This document shows positions 40,653-49,035 of a DNA stretch of 57,440 bases, in pieces (position 1 is the first letter of the stretch; each line of letters begins with the position of its first letter). A model generated the notes under the pieces. The model did no database searches, was not told where the DNA came from, and was given only the letters and a program-made list of their open reading frames with translations. Made by a program: the position numbers and the translations under genes. This DNA is from an uncultured Paenibacillus sp. (GTDB lineage Bacteria; Bacillota; Bacilli; Paenibacillales; Paenibacillaceae), in the NCBI GenBank assembly GCA_927443375.1, contig CAKMKL010000067.1, forward strand, positions 1 through 57,440. Reading direction: 5' to 3'.

Positions 40653-41543
40653 CTAGCCGTGCGTTTTCAGCAGAGATGAAACCTCGTAACAGGCAGCTTC
40701 AATCCAGCTTCCGGTAGTGAAGTCCCGTCCCCGTACCAGCACTCTGTCACTATAGACTTCTACATAGTAGCCTTGACTGCCTTCTTTGTGTTCATCCGCA
40801 TTGGTCCAGAGGTAGGCGACGGAAGCGCTGTTGAACATCGTAGCAGTCTCCCCGTTGCCGGGATACATCGTGTTGTCTACCTCAAGCTCCCAGTGGGTAT
40901 GGCCGGTAAACAGCAGGGTCTGCGGATACTTGGCCAGTATGGAGCGCAGCTCCATATCCTGTGTAACTCCGTACCATTCCTGCGATTCCAGTGAGCCGGC
41001 TACGGTGTTCTTCAGCGGCTGATGCAGGAAGAGGAAGATGGGTTGAGCCGAGGCTGCGTGACCGTCCGCCGGCTGTTCCCCGAGCTTCCGCTCCAGCCAT
41101 TGGAGCTGTTCACCTGACAGATTGCAGAATGTTGGCAGGCCTTCTTCGGTTCCGAGGAATATAAAATGATATCCGCCGATCCAATGATCGTGATAAGGCC
41201 CAGGCGCACCAGTACGGGAGGTATACATCGCCAGGCGCGATTCCCAGTGGCCGAGACCCACATCATGATTGCCCAGGGTGAACCGTATTTCCGGCAGAAC
41301 AGCCTGATGCCGCTTCAAAATACGCTGAACCTCCTCATATTCATCCGGGAAGCCATGGTCTGTAATGTCCCCGATATGCATAATCCCGCTGCTCCCCTGA
41401 GCATGAAGAGCCAGATCCTGCAGTGCCCGTTCGAAATTCAGATTATATTCATGCGCGGGATCAGCAGTGACATGGGTGTCCGTGATAATCTGAAAGGTTA
41501 ACAGCGGCGCTTGTCCGCCCGGGTTGTTGGTATGCATATGCAA
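40653..41543 (-). CDS. Metallophosphoesterase
   Basis: 296 residues. The calcineurin-like metal motifs are DTHVTAD (the H-position variant D-x-H), HIGDITD, TLGNHD, FLHQP and FTGHTH. There is no signal peptide. A TTG start at 41543 is spaced six bases from AAGGAGG; an ATG at 41537 is the alternative. It is the last gene of the minus-strand Ugp-like unit, so it may split glycerophosphodiesters or phosphomonoesters after uptake (inference). Confidence 0.9.
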   Translation of the reverse strand: MHMHTNNPGGQAPLLTFQIITDTHVTADPAHEYNLNFERALQDLALHAQGSSGIMHIGDITDHGFPDEYEEVQRILKRHQAVLPEIRFTLGNHDVGLGHWESRLAMYTSRTGAPGPYHDHWIGGYHFIFLGTEEGLPTFCNLSGEQLQWLERKLGEQPADGHAASAQPIFLFLHQPLKNTVAGSLESQEWYGVTQDMELRSILAKYPQTLLFTGHTHWELEVDNTMYPGNGETATMFNSASVAYLWTNADEHKEGSQGYYVEVYSDRVLVRGRDFTTGSWIEAACYEVSSLLKTHG

Positions 41544-41567
41544 ACGTAGCCTCCTTAAGATAAGAGA

Positions 41568-42392
41568 TCAGGATAATCCACCGGAAAAGCTGCTGAAGCT
41601 CAGTTCCTGATAAGACTGCACAACCGAATCGGCATCAGGCAAAAGATAATAACGTGCTGCCACGGGATCGGCAGCATTCTCGCCGGCTGCTTCCCCGGCT
41701 CCTGTTATCCCAATAGCCACGGCTGCACCCGCCGCTTTGGCCATCTTCATATCACCGTTCGTATCGCCGATTACAGCGGCTGCAGACGGCTGCACCCCAA
41801 GCTGCTCACAGGCAAGCAAGGCCATATCGGGAAACGGCTTGCCCCGTTCTGCCTGATCTGTGCCGATCACGGCGGAGAAGTAGCTGCGGATGCCTAGCCA
41901 GGTGAGATGCTTCTCCGCCGCCGCGGTTTCATCAGCAGTTACTACGGCCAACGCCAGACCTTGAGCTGCACAGTTATCAAGGAAGTGCAGCAAACCGGGC
42001 AGCGGGAGGGCTGGACGGTTCTGCTCCAGCATTTCATCTGCTTCCTGGCGGCAGATGTCCACCAGTTCCATTGATTCTGCCCAGGACAGGCCAAGCAGAT
42101 AGCCCTGCCAGGAGAGAATAGCGTAAAGGTCGCTCATTGTTCCCATAGCCAGCGGGCCATTGCGGTCGTAGTCAGTGATTTTGCCCTCGGCATTGTGAAT
42201 GGTGCCAAGCAGAGAGGCAAGGTACTGCTCAGGGAATTCGAGACCGCGCTCTTCCAGTTGCCGGGTGAATTGCTCCAGGAAACACTCGGCCCAGCTTCCC
42301 CAGAGGGAGACGAACTCCAGAAGTGTGCCGTCCTTATCGAACAGGATCGCGGATATGGCATGATTTCCTTGCGGAGTGATAAGCTCAGGCAT
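41568..42392 (-). CDS. HAD-superfamily phosphatase
   Basis: 274 residues. Motif I FDKDGTLL (nucleophile Asp), motif II VVTADET, a Lys in the ERGKPFPD region and motif IV VIGDTNGDMKMAKAAG, with a four-helix cap of phosphoglycolate-phosphatase type (~30-100). It is located between the solute-binding protein and metallophosphoesterase genes. It probably dephosphorylates the imported compound or a product of it. Confidence 0.92.
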   Translation of the reverse strand: MPELITPQGNHAISAILFDKDGTLLEFVSLWGSWAECFLEQFTRQLEERGLEFPEQYLASLLGTIHNAEGKITDYDRNGPLAMGTMSDLYAILSWQGYLLGLSWAESMELVDICRQEADEMLEQNRPALPLPGLLHFLDNCAAQGLALAVVTADETAAAEKHLTWLGIRSYFSAVIGTDQAERGKPFPDMALLACEQLGVQPSAAAVIGDTNGDMKMAKAAGAAVAIGITGAGEAAGENAADPVAARYYLLPDADSVVQSYQELSFSSFSGGLS

Positions 42393-42425
42393 GGTGCGGC
42401 CTCCTTTGTCCGATCGTTTATCTGT

Positions 42426-43772
42426 TTATTTCAGCTTATCCAGTGCCGCCTGGGCAGTCTGCTGCGCTTCCTTGAGCGCCTCGGCTGCCGGAATATTCTC
42501 GATCTGGACCTTGTCTGCGGCGATAGTCAGCGCATCATTGATTTTGCCGCCGGTGGGATCCTGGAACGGGGCGGAGGCATGAGAGGCCTGCATCAATGGG
42601 ATTTTGATCTGCGGATTGGTCCCGCTGAACGAGACGAATGCCGGATCCTCCAGTGCAGACTGGCGGACAGCGATGTAGCCGGTGTTAATGGACCAGAAGG
42701 CTGTATTTTCAGAGTTCGTGAAGTAAGCCAGCCATTTCAGGGCTGCCTGCTTCTCGGCATCTCTGGCCTTTGCCGGAATACCGGCCATAATCGCCTGTGC
42801 CACCGGTTTTCCTTCACCCGTTCCGGCCCAGCCCGGCTGTTCCATCGCGGAGACGATATTGAAATCGAGATCTCCCTGGTCGCCGCTGGAACCAATATAG
42901 CCGGCCGCCTGGCCTTTCATCACATCGTCAATGGTCTTGTACCAGTACTCCCAGCCCTGGCCGCCGGAATGGATCCGCATGATCTTATCCTCATGAATCC
43001 ATTTGCGGAACAGGTCCCACGTCTCGATCCACTCAGGGGAATCGATCATTACGGTCTTGCCGTCTTCGCTAAGAATGCTGCCGCCCTTGCTCAGCACGGC
43101 ATCGATCATGTTGCCGGAGCCCCACATCGGCTCCCAGCCGTAGAAACTCGTTTTACCGCCGTCTTTGACCGCCATTTTCTCTGCTGCCGCAGCGAGGTCT
43201 TCCCAGGTCTTGATCTGGCTGGCGTCAATCCCACTTTTCGCAAAAGCATCCTTGCGGTAATACATAATCTGTGTCGTCCCGTACATCGGGAGGAAATACT
43301 GCTTGCCGTCGACCTGGCCCTGGCTCAGGAAGGTCTGGACAAAATCCTCTTTATTGAAATCCGGCTGCTCTGCAATCAGCTCATCCATCGGTGCAAAATA
43401 TCCCTTGCGCGCCCAGTCGATATTGGAAGAGAGCACAGCAGCAGGTACCTGTCCGGTGGCGATGGCCGCCTGGAGCTTCTGCTCCGTTTCCGTATAATCC
43501 GCCTGCACGATGCCTTTGACGATCACTTCCTGCTGTGAGGCGTTGAATTTCTGAATGAGCGTCTCCATATTTTCCCCAAGCTTGCCGCCGAGTCCATACC
43601 AGAATTCAATCGTTACCGGTTCACTTGTAGCCGCAGCAGCTTCAGCAGCAGGAGCAGACGATGCTCCGCTTGCCTCCGTAACATCATTAGAGGCGGTATT
43701 TCCGCCACAAGCAGTGAGTACAGTGAATCCGGCAATCATGGACATTGCTGACAACCTTTTTAATACGTTCAT
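42426..43772 (-). CDS. Ugp-like solute-binding lipoprotein
   Basis: About 448 residues. The lipobox VLTAC (~22) and an Ala/Ser-rich tether precede a binding domain starting VTIEFWYGLGGKLGENMETLIQKFNASQ, which resembles UgpB (glycerol-3-phosphate/glycerophosphodiester binding). Three ATGs stand in tandem; the third (43772) has the best distance from AGAGGAG. It works with the permeases at 43807 and 44683. The two phosphatases downstream support a phosphate-ester substrate, but a plain sugar is possible. Confidence 0.88.
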   Translation of the reverse strand: MNVLKRLSAMSMIAGFTVLTACGGNTASNDVTEASGASSAPAAEAAAATSEPVTIEFWYGLGGKLGENMETLIQKFNASQQEVIVKGIVQADYTETEQKLQAAIATGQVPAAVLSSNIDWARKGYFAPMDELIAEQPDFNKEDFVQTFLSQGQVDGKQYFLPMYGTTQIMYYRKDAFAKSGIDASQIKTWEDLAAAAEKMAVKDGGKTSFYGWEPMWGSGNMIDAVLSKGGSILSEDGKTVMIDSPEWIETWDLFRKWIHEDKIMRIHSGGQGWEYWYKTIDDVMKGQAAGYIGSSGDQGDLDFNIVSAMEQPGWAGTGEGKPVAQAIMAGIPAKARDAEKQAALKWLAYFTNSENTAFWSINTGYIAVRQSALEDPAFVSFSGTNPQIKIPLMQASHASAPFQDPTGGKINDALTIAADKVQIENIPAAEALKEAQQTAQAALDKLK

Positions 43773-43806
43773 CATCATTCTCCTCTTTGTTTGAAAATGT
43801 GAAAAT

Positions 43807-44649
43807 TCAGCCTTTACTGGAACCAGCGGTCATATTGACACTTTGCATAATCGTTTTTTGCGCCAGCAGGAAGACAAGCAGCAGCGGGGCGATGGTGAAG
43901 CTGCTCGCGGCCATAATCAGCGGCCATTTTAAGCCGTAAGCACCTCCTTCCACGAAGAAGCTGCGCAGACCCGCGGACACCAGCTGCAGGCCTGGATCCT
44001 TGGTAATCAGCATCGGCCAGAAATAATTGTTGTACTGCTCGATGAAAGTAATCAGCGCAAGTACCGCGAAGGAAGACCTTGTGACCGGCACCAGCACCGT
44101 ACAGAGAATCCGCATATGGGATGCACCGTCCACCTCACCGGCCTCGACCAGCTCATGCGATACTTGCAGGAATGCTTGTCTGATCAGAAAGATCGCAAAG
44201 ACGCTCACACAGTTGGAGAGAATCAGGCCGCCGTAGGAATTGAGCAGATGCAGCTCGGACAACACCAGATAACCGGGCAGGTAGACTGCGGTAGCAGGTA
44301 CCATGTAACCGAACAGGATCACTCCGGCAAAAACGCCCTTCAGGCGGAATTTCATATGTGTAAGCGCATAGGCCATCATGCCTGAGTTGATCACCTGCAG
44401 AACGACGATGGCGGTGGCGACGAAGATGCTGTTGCCCATATACCGTGCGAACGGGGCCTCATTCCAGGCTGCGGCAAAATTCCCCCAGAGCGGCACCTCA
44501 GGCCAGAGTGTTGGCGGGGAGCGCCAGATTTCATCATTAGTTTTCAAAGCGCTGGTAACCATCCAGTAGAACGGAAAGGCCATCAGCAGGGCAATTACGG
44601 CAAAAAAAAGGTGGCGGACCGGTTGGACCAGCCGGGTGAATATACGCAA
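43807..44649 (-). CDS. Ugp-like ABC permease (UgpE/MalG type)
   Basis: 280 residues, six membrane segments. The EAA loop is EAGEVDGASHMRILCTVLVPVTR (~165-188). The second permease of the importer, 33 bp after the first. It has no ATPase gene nearby. Confidence 0.92.
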   Translation of the reverse strand: MRIFTRLVQPVRHLFFAVIALLMAFPFYWMVTSALKTNDEIWRSPPTLWPEVPLWGNFAAAWNEAPFARYMGNSIFVATAIVVLQVINSGMMAYALTHMKFRLKGVFAGVILFGYMVPATAVYLPGYLVLSELHLLNSYGGLILSNCVSVFAIFLIRQAFLQVSHELVEAGEVDGASHMRILCTVLVPVTRSSFAVLALITFIEQYNNYFWPMLITKDPGLQLVSAGLRSFFVEGGAYGLKWPLIMAASSFTIAPLLLVFLLAQKTIMQSVNMTAGSSKG

Positions 44650-44682
44650 GCGGTAAGACCTCCTTTTTGGATAGACGCAAAA

Positions 44683-45588
44683 TCACTGATAATGAGTAGT
44701 CCGTTTACTGACGCCGAGCGAGAATACTGAAAGCAGCATGCAGATGAAGACCAGAACCACTGCCACGGTTGAAGCCTCACCGATCTGGAAGGACTCGAAG
44801 GCTGACTGATAATACAGATACAGCAGGGTCCGGGTGGAGCCGGACGGGCCTCCCTGTGTCAGGACATTGATCTGATCGTAAGCCTGAAGAGCTTGGATCA
44901 TCTGCACCACGAACAGAAACAGGGTGGTCGGCGAGATCAGCGGCAGGGTAATACGGAAGAACTTCTGCAGTGCGCTGGCCCCGTCAAGCTCGCCGGCTTC
45001 CAGCAGATCGGAAGGGACATTCCGCAGCGCCACCAGATAAAAGATCATCGCCCAGCCTACCGATTTCCAGATGGTTACGAGCAGTACACCGGTAAGCGCC
45101 CAGTTGGGATCCTGCAGCCAGCCGATCGATTCCAGGCCAAGGAAATTCAGCACGGTATTGGCGAGTCCGACATCAGGCTCGTAGATCCAGGACCAGACAA
45201 TGGATACGGCAACGGTCGGCGTGACCCAGGGGGAGAACAAGAGCGCCTGGTACAGTGCGGAGCCTCCCAGCTTCCGGTTCATCAGCAGCGCAAGCCCGAG
45301 TCCGATCGCGATAACCGGCAGCACGCTGCCTGCACAGAAGAGCACGGTGACCCTCAGCGATTTGTAAAAGGCAGGGTTGCTGAAGAGATCGGCATAGTTT
45401 TGCAGCCCGACAAAGGTTTTGTCCGGACTCATGAAATCCCATTCCGTAAGGCTGAGATACAGCACATACAGCAGCGGGGCAAGCCAGAATAGAATGAACG
45501 GGATCATCGCCGGCAGCGTGAACAGCACCGGTTTTAGGTCGTTTATTACCTTGGAGCGTGTCATTTTTGTTCGGATACCCCATTTCAT
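44683..45588 (-). CDS. Ugp-like ABC permease (UgpA/MalF type)
   Basis: 301 residues, six membrane segments. The EAA loop is EAGELDGASALQKFFRITLPLIS (~198-220). It is the first gene of a five-gene minus-strand unit, permease - permease - binding protein - HAD - metallophosphoesterase. The intergenic region upstream, shared with the divergent GbsR-type gene, holds an 8-bp direct repeat around the predicted -35. Confidence 0.93.
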   Translation of the reverse strand: MKWGIRTKMTRSKVINDLKPVLFTLPAMIPFILFWLAPLLYVLYLSLTEWDFMSPDKTFVGLQNYADLFSNPAFYKSLRVTVLFCAGSVLPVIAIGLGLALLMNRKLGGSALYQALLFSPWVTPTVAVSIVWSWIYEPDVGLANTVLNFLGLESIGWLQDPNWALTGVLLVTIWKSVGWAMIFYLVALRNVPSDLLEAGELDGASALQKFFRITLPLISPTTLFLFVVQMIQALQAYDQINVLTQGGPSGSTRTLLYLYYQSAFESFQIGEASTVAVVLVFICMLLSVFSLGVSKRTTHYQ

Positions 45589-45619
45589 CGTCTAAGTTTT
45601 GCGGTATAATGCAGAAGAA

Positions 45620-45650
45620 GTACACTCTGTTCAAAAAAAATTGTACACTC
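45620..45650. promoter_or_regulatory. Direct-repeat operator candidate between ugpA-like and gbsR-like genes
   Basis: GTACACTC occurs at 45620-45627 and 45643-45650, 23 bp apart. On the minus strand the repeats flank TTGAAC, the likely -35 of the importer operon. Two sites on nearly the same helix face fit binding by the divergent GbsR/MarR protein (inference). Confidence 0.45.
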
Positions 45651-45784
45651 AACCAGGTGTCTTATGGTCAAGCGGAAGTAAAGCATGTTTAGAAATTATG
45701 TAAAATTTGCAGAAATGCTGCTGTGTTGCTTCCGTTTTGTGTAATGTAGAGAAAACAAGTCTAATTGGAGTGAAGGTGCAGCGA

Positions 45785-46345
45785 ATGAAACAGGCCGCAT
45801 TTGGCGAGGACAACGGGCAGTTATCTCCACGGGAGCAAGTGCTGCGTCCCATGATTGATGCGATTGCGCAGACTATGGATTTATACGGGGCAAATTATTC
45901 CTTCGGACAGCTCTACGGGATCATGTTCTTTGAGGATAAGCCGATGACACTTGAGGAAATGAAGCAGGTTATGAATATGAGCAAGAGCAATATGAGCTAT
46001 GGCGTCCGCTCGCTGATCGCCTCCCGGATGGTAACGAAGCTTGAGGAGAAGCGGGACCGGAAGGAGCTGTATGCGGCGGAGACGGACTTTTTTCAGGCGT
46101 TCAGGAACTTCTTCACCTTGAAGCTGCAGCGGGAGATTGACGTAATGCAGGACGCGATGGGAACGGCTGTGCCGGAGCTGGAAGCGTTGATCCAGGCCGA
46201 AGATACTCCGGAGGAGGAGCGCCTGTCCTGCCGCAGAGACCTGGATAAGCTGCAGCATGCGATGGATTATTACAGCTGGCTGCAGCGTTTTGTGGACGGG
46301 TTGGAGGAAGGGGAAGTGTTTGGCGGGCCTGCAGGCAGGACGTAA
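45785..46345 (+). CDS. GbsR/MarR-type transcriptional regulator
   Basis: 186 residues. A winged HTH (~25-95: YSFGQLYGIMFFEDKPMTLEEMKQVMNMSKSNMSYGVRSL) is followed by a long helical C-terminal part. The DKPMTLEE/SKSNMSYGVRSL pattern is that of GbsR, a choline-sensing repressor of glycine-betaine genes. The ATG at 45785 follows GAAGG. It is divergent from the Ugp-like importer and is its presumed regulator. A choline-containing substrate such as glycerophosphocholine would link sensor and importer (speculative). Confidence 0.88.
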   Translation: MKQAAFGEDNGQLSPREQVLRPMIDAIAQTMDLYGANYSFGQLYGIMFFEDKPMTLEEMKQVMNMSKSNMSYGVRSLIASRMVTKLEEKRDRKELYAAETDFFQAFRNFFTLKLQREIDVMQDAMGTAVPELEALIQAEDTPEEERLSCRRDLDKLQHAMDYYSWLQRFVDGLEEGEVFGGPAGRT

Positions 46346-46400
46346 GTTCAGTGCATCAGGCCGCAGCGTGCAGGAATGCTGGATAACGAGCTGTAGTAAC

Positions 46401-46617
46401 GGGCCGAATGCGAGGATCAACGGTAAAAATCCCGTTGATTCTGCCGCCGGCGGGCCGAACGAGGAGATCAACGGTATAAATCCCGTTGATTCCGCTGCCG
46501 GCGAGCCGAACGAGGGAATCAACGGTAAAAGTCCCGTTGATTCCGCCGCCAGCGAGCCGAACGCGAAGATCAACGGTAAAATTCCCGTTGATTCCGCCGC
46601 TGGCAGGCCGAACGAGG
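46401..46617 (+). repeat. Four 51-bp tandem repeats, each with a hairpin
   Basis: Units begin at 46401, 46452, 46503 and 46554, with a partial fifth at 46605; the period is exactly 51 bp. Each contains ATCAACGG and CCGTTGAT (stems at 46416, 46467, 46518 and 46569) around an A/T loop. An open frame runs through with a 17-residue period, but it lacks a plausible start. The rest of 46346-46712 has only the shared terminator. Confidence 0.9.
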
Positions 46618-46663
46618 CAGGTTTATGAAGCTACCGTTGCTGACTAATAATACAGATGAACGC

Positions 46664-46702
46664 AAAAAGGCAGGCCCGCGATACATGCGGGCCTGCCTTT
46701 TT
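46664..46702. terminator. Bidirectional Rho-independent terminator
   Basis: A perfect 11-bp stem GGCAGGCCCGC with its complement is flanked by AAAAA and TTTTT, so it serves both the plus side and the minus-strand alpha-galactosidase ending at 46713. Confidence 0.93.
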
Positions 46703-46712
46703 GCATTAGCTG

Positions 46713-48905
46713 TTACTCAACGACAGCGGTGAAATGAAGCAGCTTGCTCTGGAAATCACCGTGCAGCTCAGGCAGCAGCAGGCCGGCATGCATCAGCCGG
46801 TCGCCGCCGTATACAGCTCCAGTCTCCTTGAGCACATAATCCTTAGCCGGATCAAGACCCTGCAGGCGCAGACGTGTGTGACCCGGGTTAGGTCCGGCCA
46901 GTACCTGGAAGTAGCAGGCAAGCGCCTCGGAGCGGTCCGCGGACACGAACATCCACGCGGTGTCATTGCCTTCAAACGGCGAGAGCAGCCGGTACATCTC
47001 ACCCTGCTGGACGAGAGAGCGTATCTCTTTGTAGAAGGCGATCTGGGCTGCCGCCTCTTCCTGTTCTTCAGCTGTGAACCTGGTCAGGTCCAGCTCATAA
47101 CCGAAATTGCCGGACATTGCGACATCGCCGCGCATCGACAGCGGGGTGCTGCGGTGCACCTGGTGGTTAGGCACTGCGGAAATATGGGCGCCCATAGCGC
47201 TGGCCGGATAGACAATGCTGGTGCCATACTGGATCTTGAGCCGTTCGACGGCATCGGTATTGTCGCTGGTCCAGGTCTGCGGCATGTAATGCAGAATGCC
47301 CGGATCGAACCGGCCGCCGCCGCCGGAGCAGCTTTCGAACAGCACATGCGGGAAGGCGGAGGTGATTTCTTCCATCACCCGGTACAGTCCCAGCATATAG
47401 CGGTGGGCGGTTTCCCCTTGGCGCTCCGGCGGCAAGGCTGCGGAACCGATCTCGGTCATATGTCGGTTCATGTCCCATTTGACATAGGTTATCGGTGCTG
47501 AAGACAGCACGCTGCTGACGGCATCGATGATATAGTCGCAGACTTCAACGCGGGACAGGTCCAGGATCAGCTGATTGCGGCTCTCGCTGCGCCGTTTGTC
47601 CGGCACATGCAGGCACCAGTCCGGATGGGCGCGGTACAGCTCGCTGTCCGGCGAGACCATTTCCGGCTCGAACCAGAGCCCGAACTGCATACCGAGCCGT
47701 TTCACCCGTTCGGCCAGATCGGACAGGCCCAGCGGGAGCTTGCGCTTATCGACGAACCAGTCTCCGAGTGAAGTGGTGTCGTCGTCACGATGCCCGAACC
47801 AGCCGTCGTCGAGTACGAACAGCTCGATGCCGAGGGCCTGTCCGGCGCGGGCGATATCTTCGATTTTATCAGCGTCAAAGCCGAAATAAGTGGCTTCCCA
47901 GTTATTGATCAGCACCGGACGCGGTTCGTCGCGGAACAGTCCGCGCACAAGCCGCTGACGGTAGAGCCGGTGGTACGTCCGGGACATGCCGCCGATTCCC
48001 TGGTCGGAATAGACGAGCACCGCTTCCGGTGTCTGGAAGCTGTCCCCCGGCTCCAGCAGCCACTGGAAGCCAAACGGATTGATCCCCATGGTGACACGGG
48101 TAGATCCGTACTGGTCGACCTCAGCTTCGGCAAGGAAGTTGCCGCTGTAGACCAGATTGAAGCCGTAGACTTCACCGCTGTTCTCCCCGGCATGCGGGGA
48201 GAGCAGGGCGAGGAACGGATTCTGCTGGTGGCTGCTCGCACCCCGCTTGCTGTCAATGCCCTGCCGGCCGCTGTGCAGCGGAGCACGGACAACATGCCGT
48301 TCCCGGGCCCACGAGCCCGAGAGGTGCAGCAGCTCATAATTGGCATGCGGGAAATCCAGCGAAGCAGATAAGGCGCGTTCCAGCTTAAGCGGCAGCTTGC
48401 CGGTATTGATCAGGCGTGCTGAGCGGATGATCGCGTCATACCCTGTCATTACGGAATAGGACAATTCTGCCCGCAGCCCCGCACCAGCGTCTTCGAGTAT
48501 CAGCACCAGCGTTTCAGCTTCTTCGTCGCTTTCCGCATAAACCGCCGGCAGGCCTTCAAGCGGAGCTTTTCCTTTAACAATACTATGGGATACATACGTC
48601 AGCTCTGTTACGGATGTGCCGTTTGACAGCCCGGCTACATAGGCTGGTTCCCGGAAATCGCCTGAGCCATAACCCGGGTATTCTTGAGGAAGCGTATCCA
48701 AAGAGAACGCCAAGTCTCCGGGAACAACGCTGCTGCTGAATCCTCTGCCTCGGGGTTCGAAGAGATCGGAGACAGCAGAGCTGCGGATTTTTTTGCCCCA
48801 GTACAGATGTGCCGGGTAGGCACCGCGGACAATGCTGAATACATAACTGGTATTTTCGGTTTGCAGATGGAAAATCTGTTGCTCTGGAGCATAGTGAATA
48901 GACAA
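46713..48905 (-). CDS. GH36 alpha-galactosidase
   Basis: 730 residues, typical bacterial GH36. An N-terminal beta-supersandwich (~1-320) is followed by the catalytic barrel (~330-650) with the nucleophile Asp in YVKWDMNR, the acid/base Asp in TWTSDNTDA and the ESCSGGGGRFD substrate-binding loop, then a C-terminal beta-domain. It has no signal peptide, so it acts on imported raffinose- or melibiose-type sugars or galactosides from galactomannan. It stands alone with its own promoter and the shared terminator. Confidence 0.96.
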   Translation of the reverse strand: MSIHYAPEQQIFHLQTENTSYVFSIVRGAYPAHLYWGKKIRSSAVSDLFEPRGRGFSSSVVPGDLAFSLDTLPQEYPGYGSGDFREPAYVAGLSNGTSVTELTYVSHSIVKGKAPLEGLPAVYAESDEEAETLVLILEDAGAGLRAELSYSVMTGYDAIIRSARLINTGKLPLKLERALSASLDFPHANYELLHLSGSWARERHVVRAPLHSGRQGIDSKRGASSHQQNPFLALLSPHAGENSGEVYGFNLVYSGNFLAEAEVDQYGSTRVTMGINPFGFQWLLEPGDSFQTPEAVLVYSDQGIGGMSRTYHRLYRQRLVRGLFRDEPRPVLINNWEATYFGFDADKIEDIARAGQALGIELFVLDDGWFGHRDDDTTSLGDWFVDKRKLPLGLSDLAERVKRLGMQFGLWFEPEMVSPDSELYRAHPDWCLHVPDKRRSESRNQLILDLSRVEVCDYIIDAVSSVLSSAPITYVKWDMNRHMTEIGSAALPPERQGETAHRYMLGLYRVMEEITSAFPHVLFESCSGGGGRFDPGILHYMPQTWTSDNTDAVERLKIQYGTSIVYPASAMGAHISAVPNHQVHRSTPLSMRGDVAMSGNFGYELDLTRFTAEEQEEAAAQIAFYKEIRSLVQQGEMYRLLSPFEGNDTAWMFVSADRSEALACYFQVLAGPNPGHTRLRLQGLDPAKDYVLKETGAVYGGDRLMHAGLLLPELHGDFQSKLLHFTAVVE

Positions 48906-49035
48906 GGAAACAACCTCCTATAGCTGCGTACAGAATGTGAAGATTCAGCCTCATTATAAGTCTGTTCACCCCGCAAGCGTATGGAGAAAAGCAGAATCAA
49001 TATGGAGAAATGTCGTTTATTTGGCAGAAATGAAG

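Noticed and set aside
46401..46617. CRISPR array
   Set aside because: Units follow each other with a 51-bp period and similar sequence throughout; there are no unique spacers of constant length and no cas genes. It is a tandem hairpin repeat.
46257..46628. Plus-strand gene for a 17-residue repeat protein
   Set aside because: It starts out of frame inside the GbsR-type gene, has no ribosome site, and its repeats are better explained by conserved DNA hairpins.
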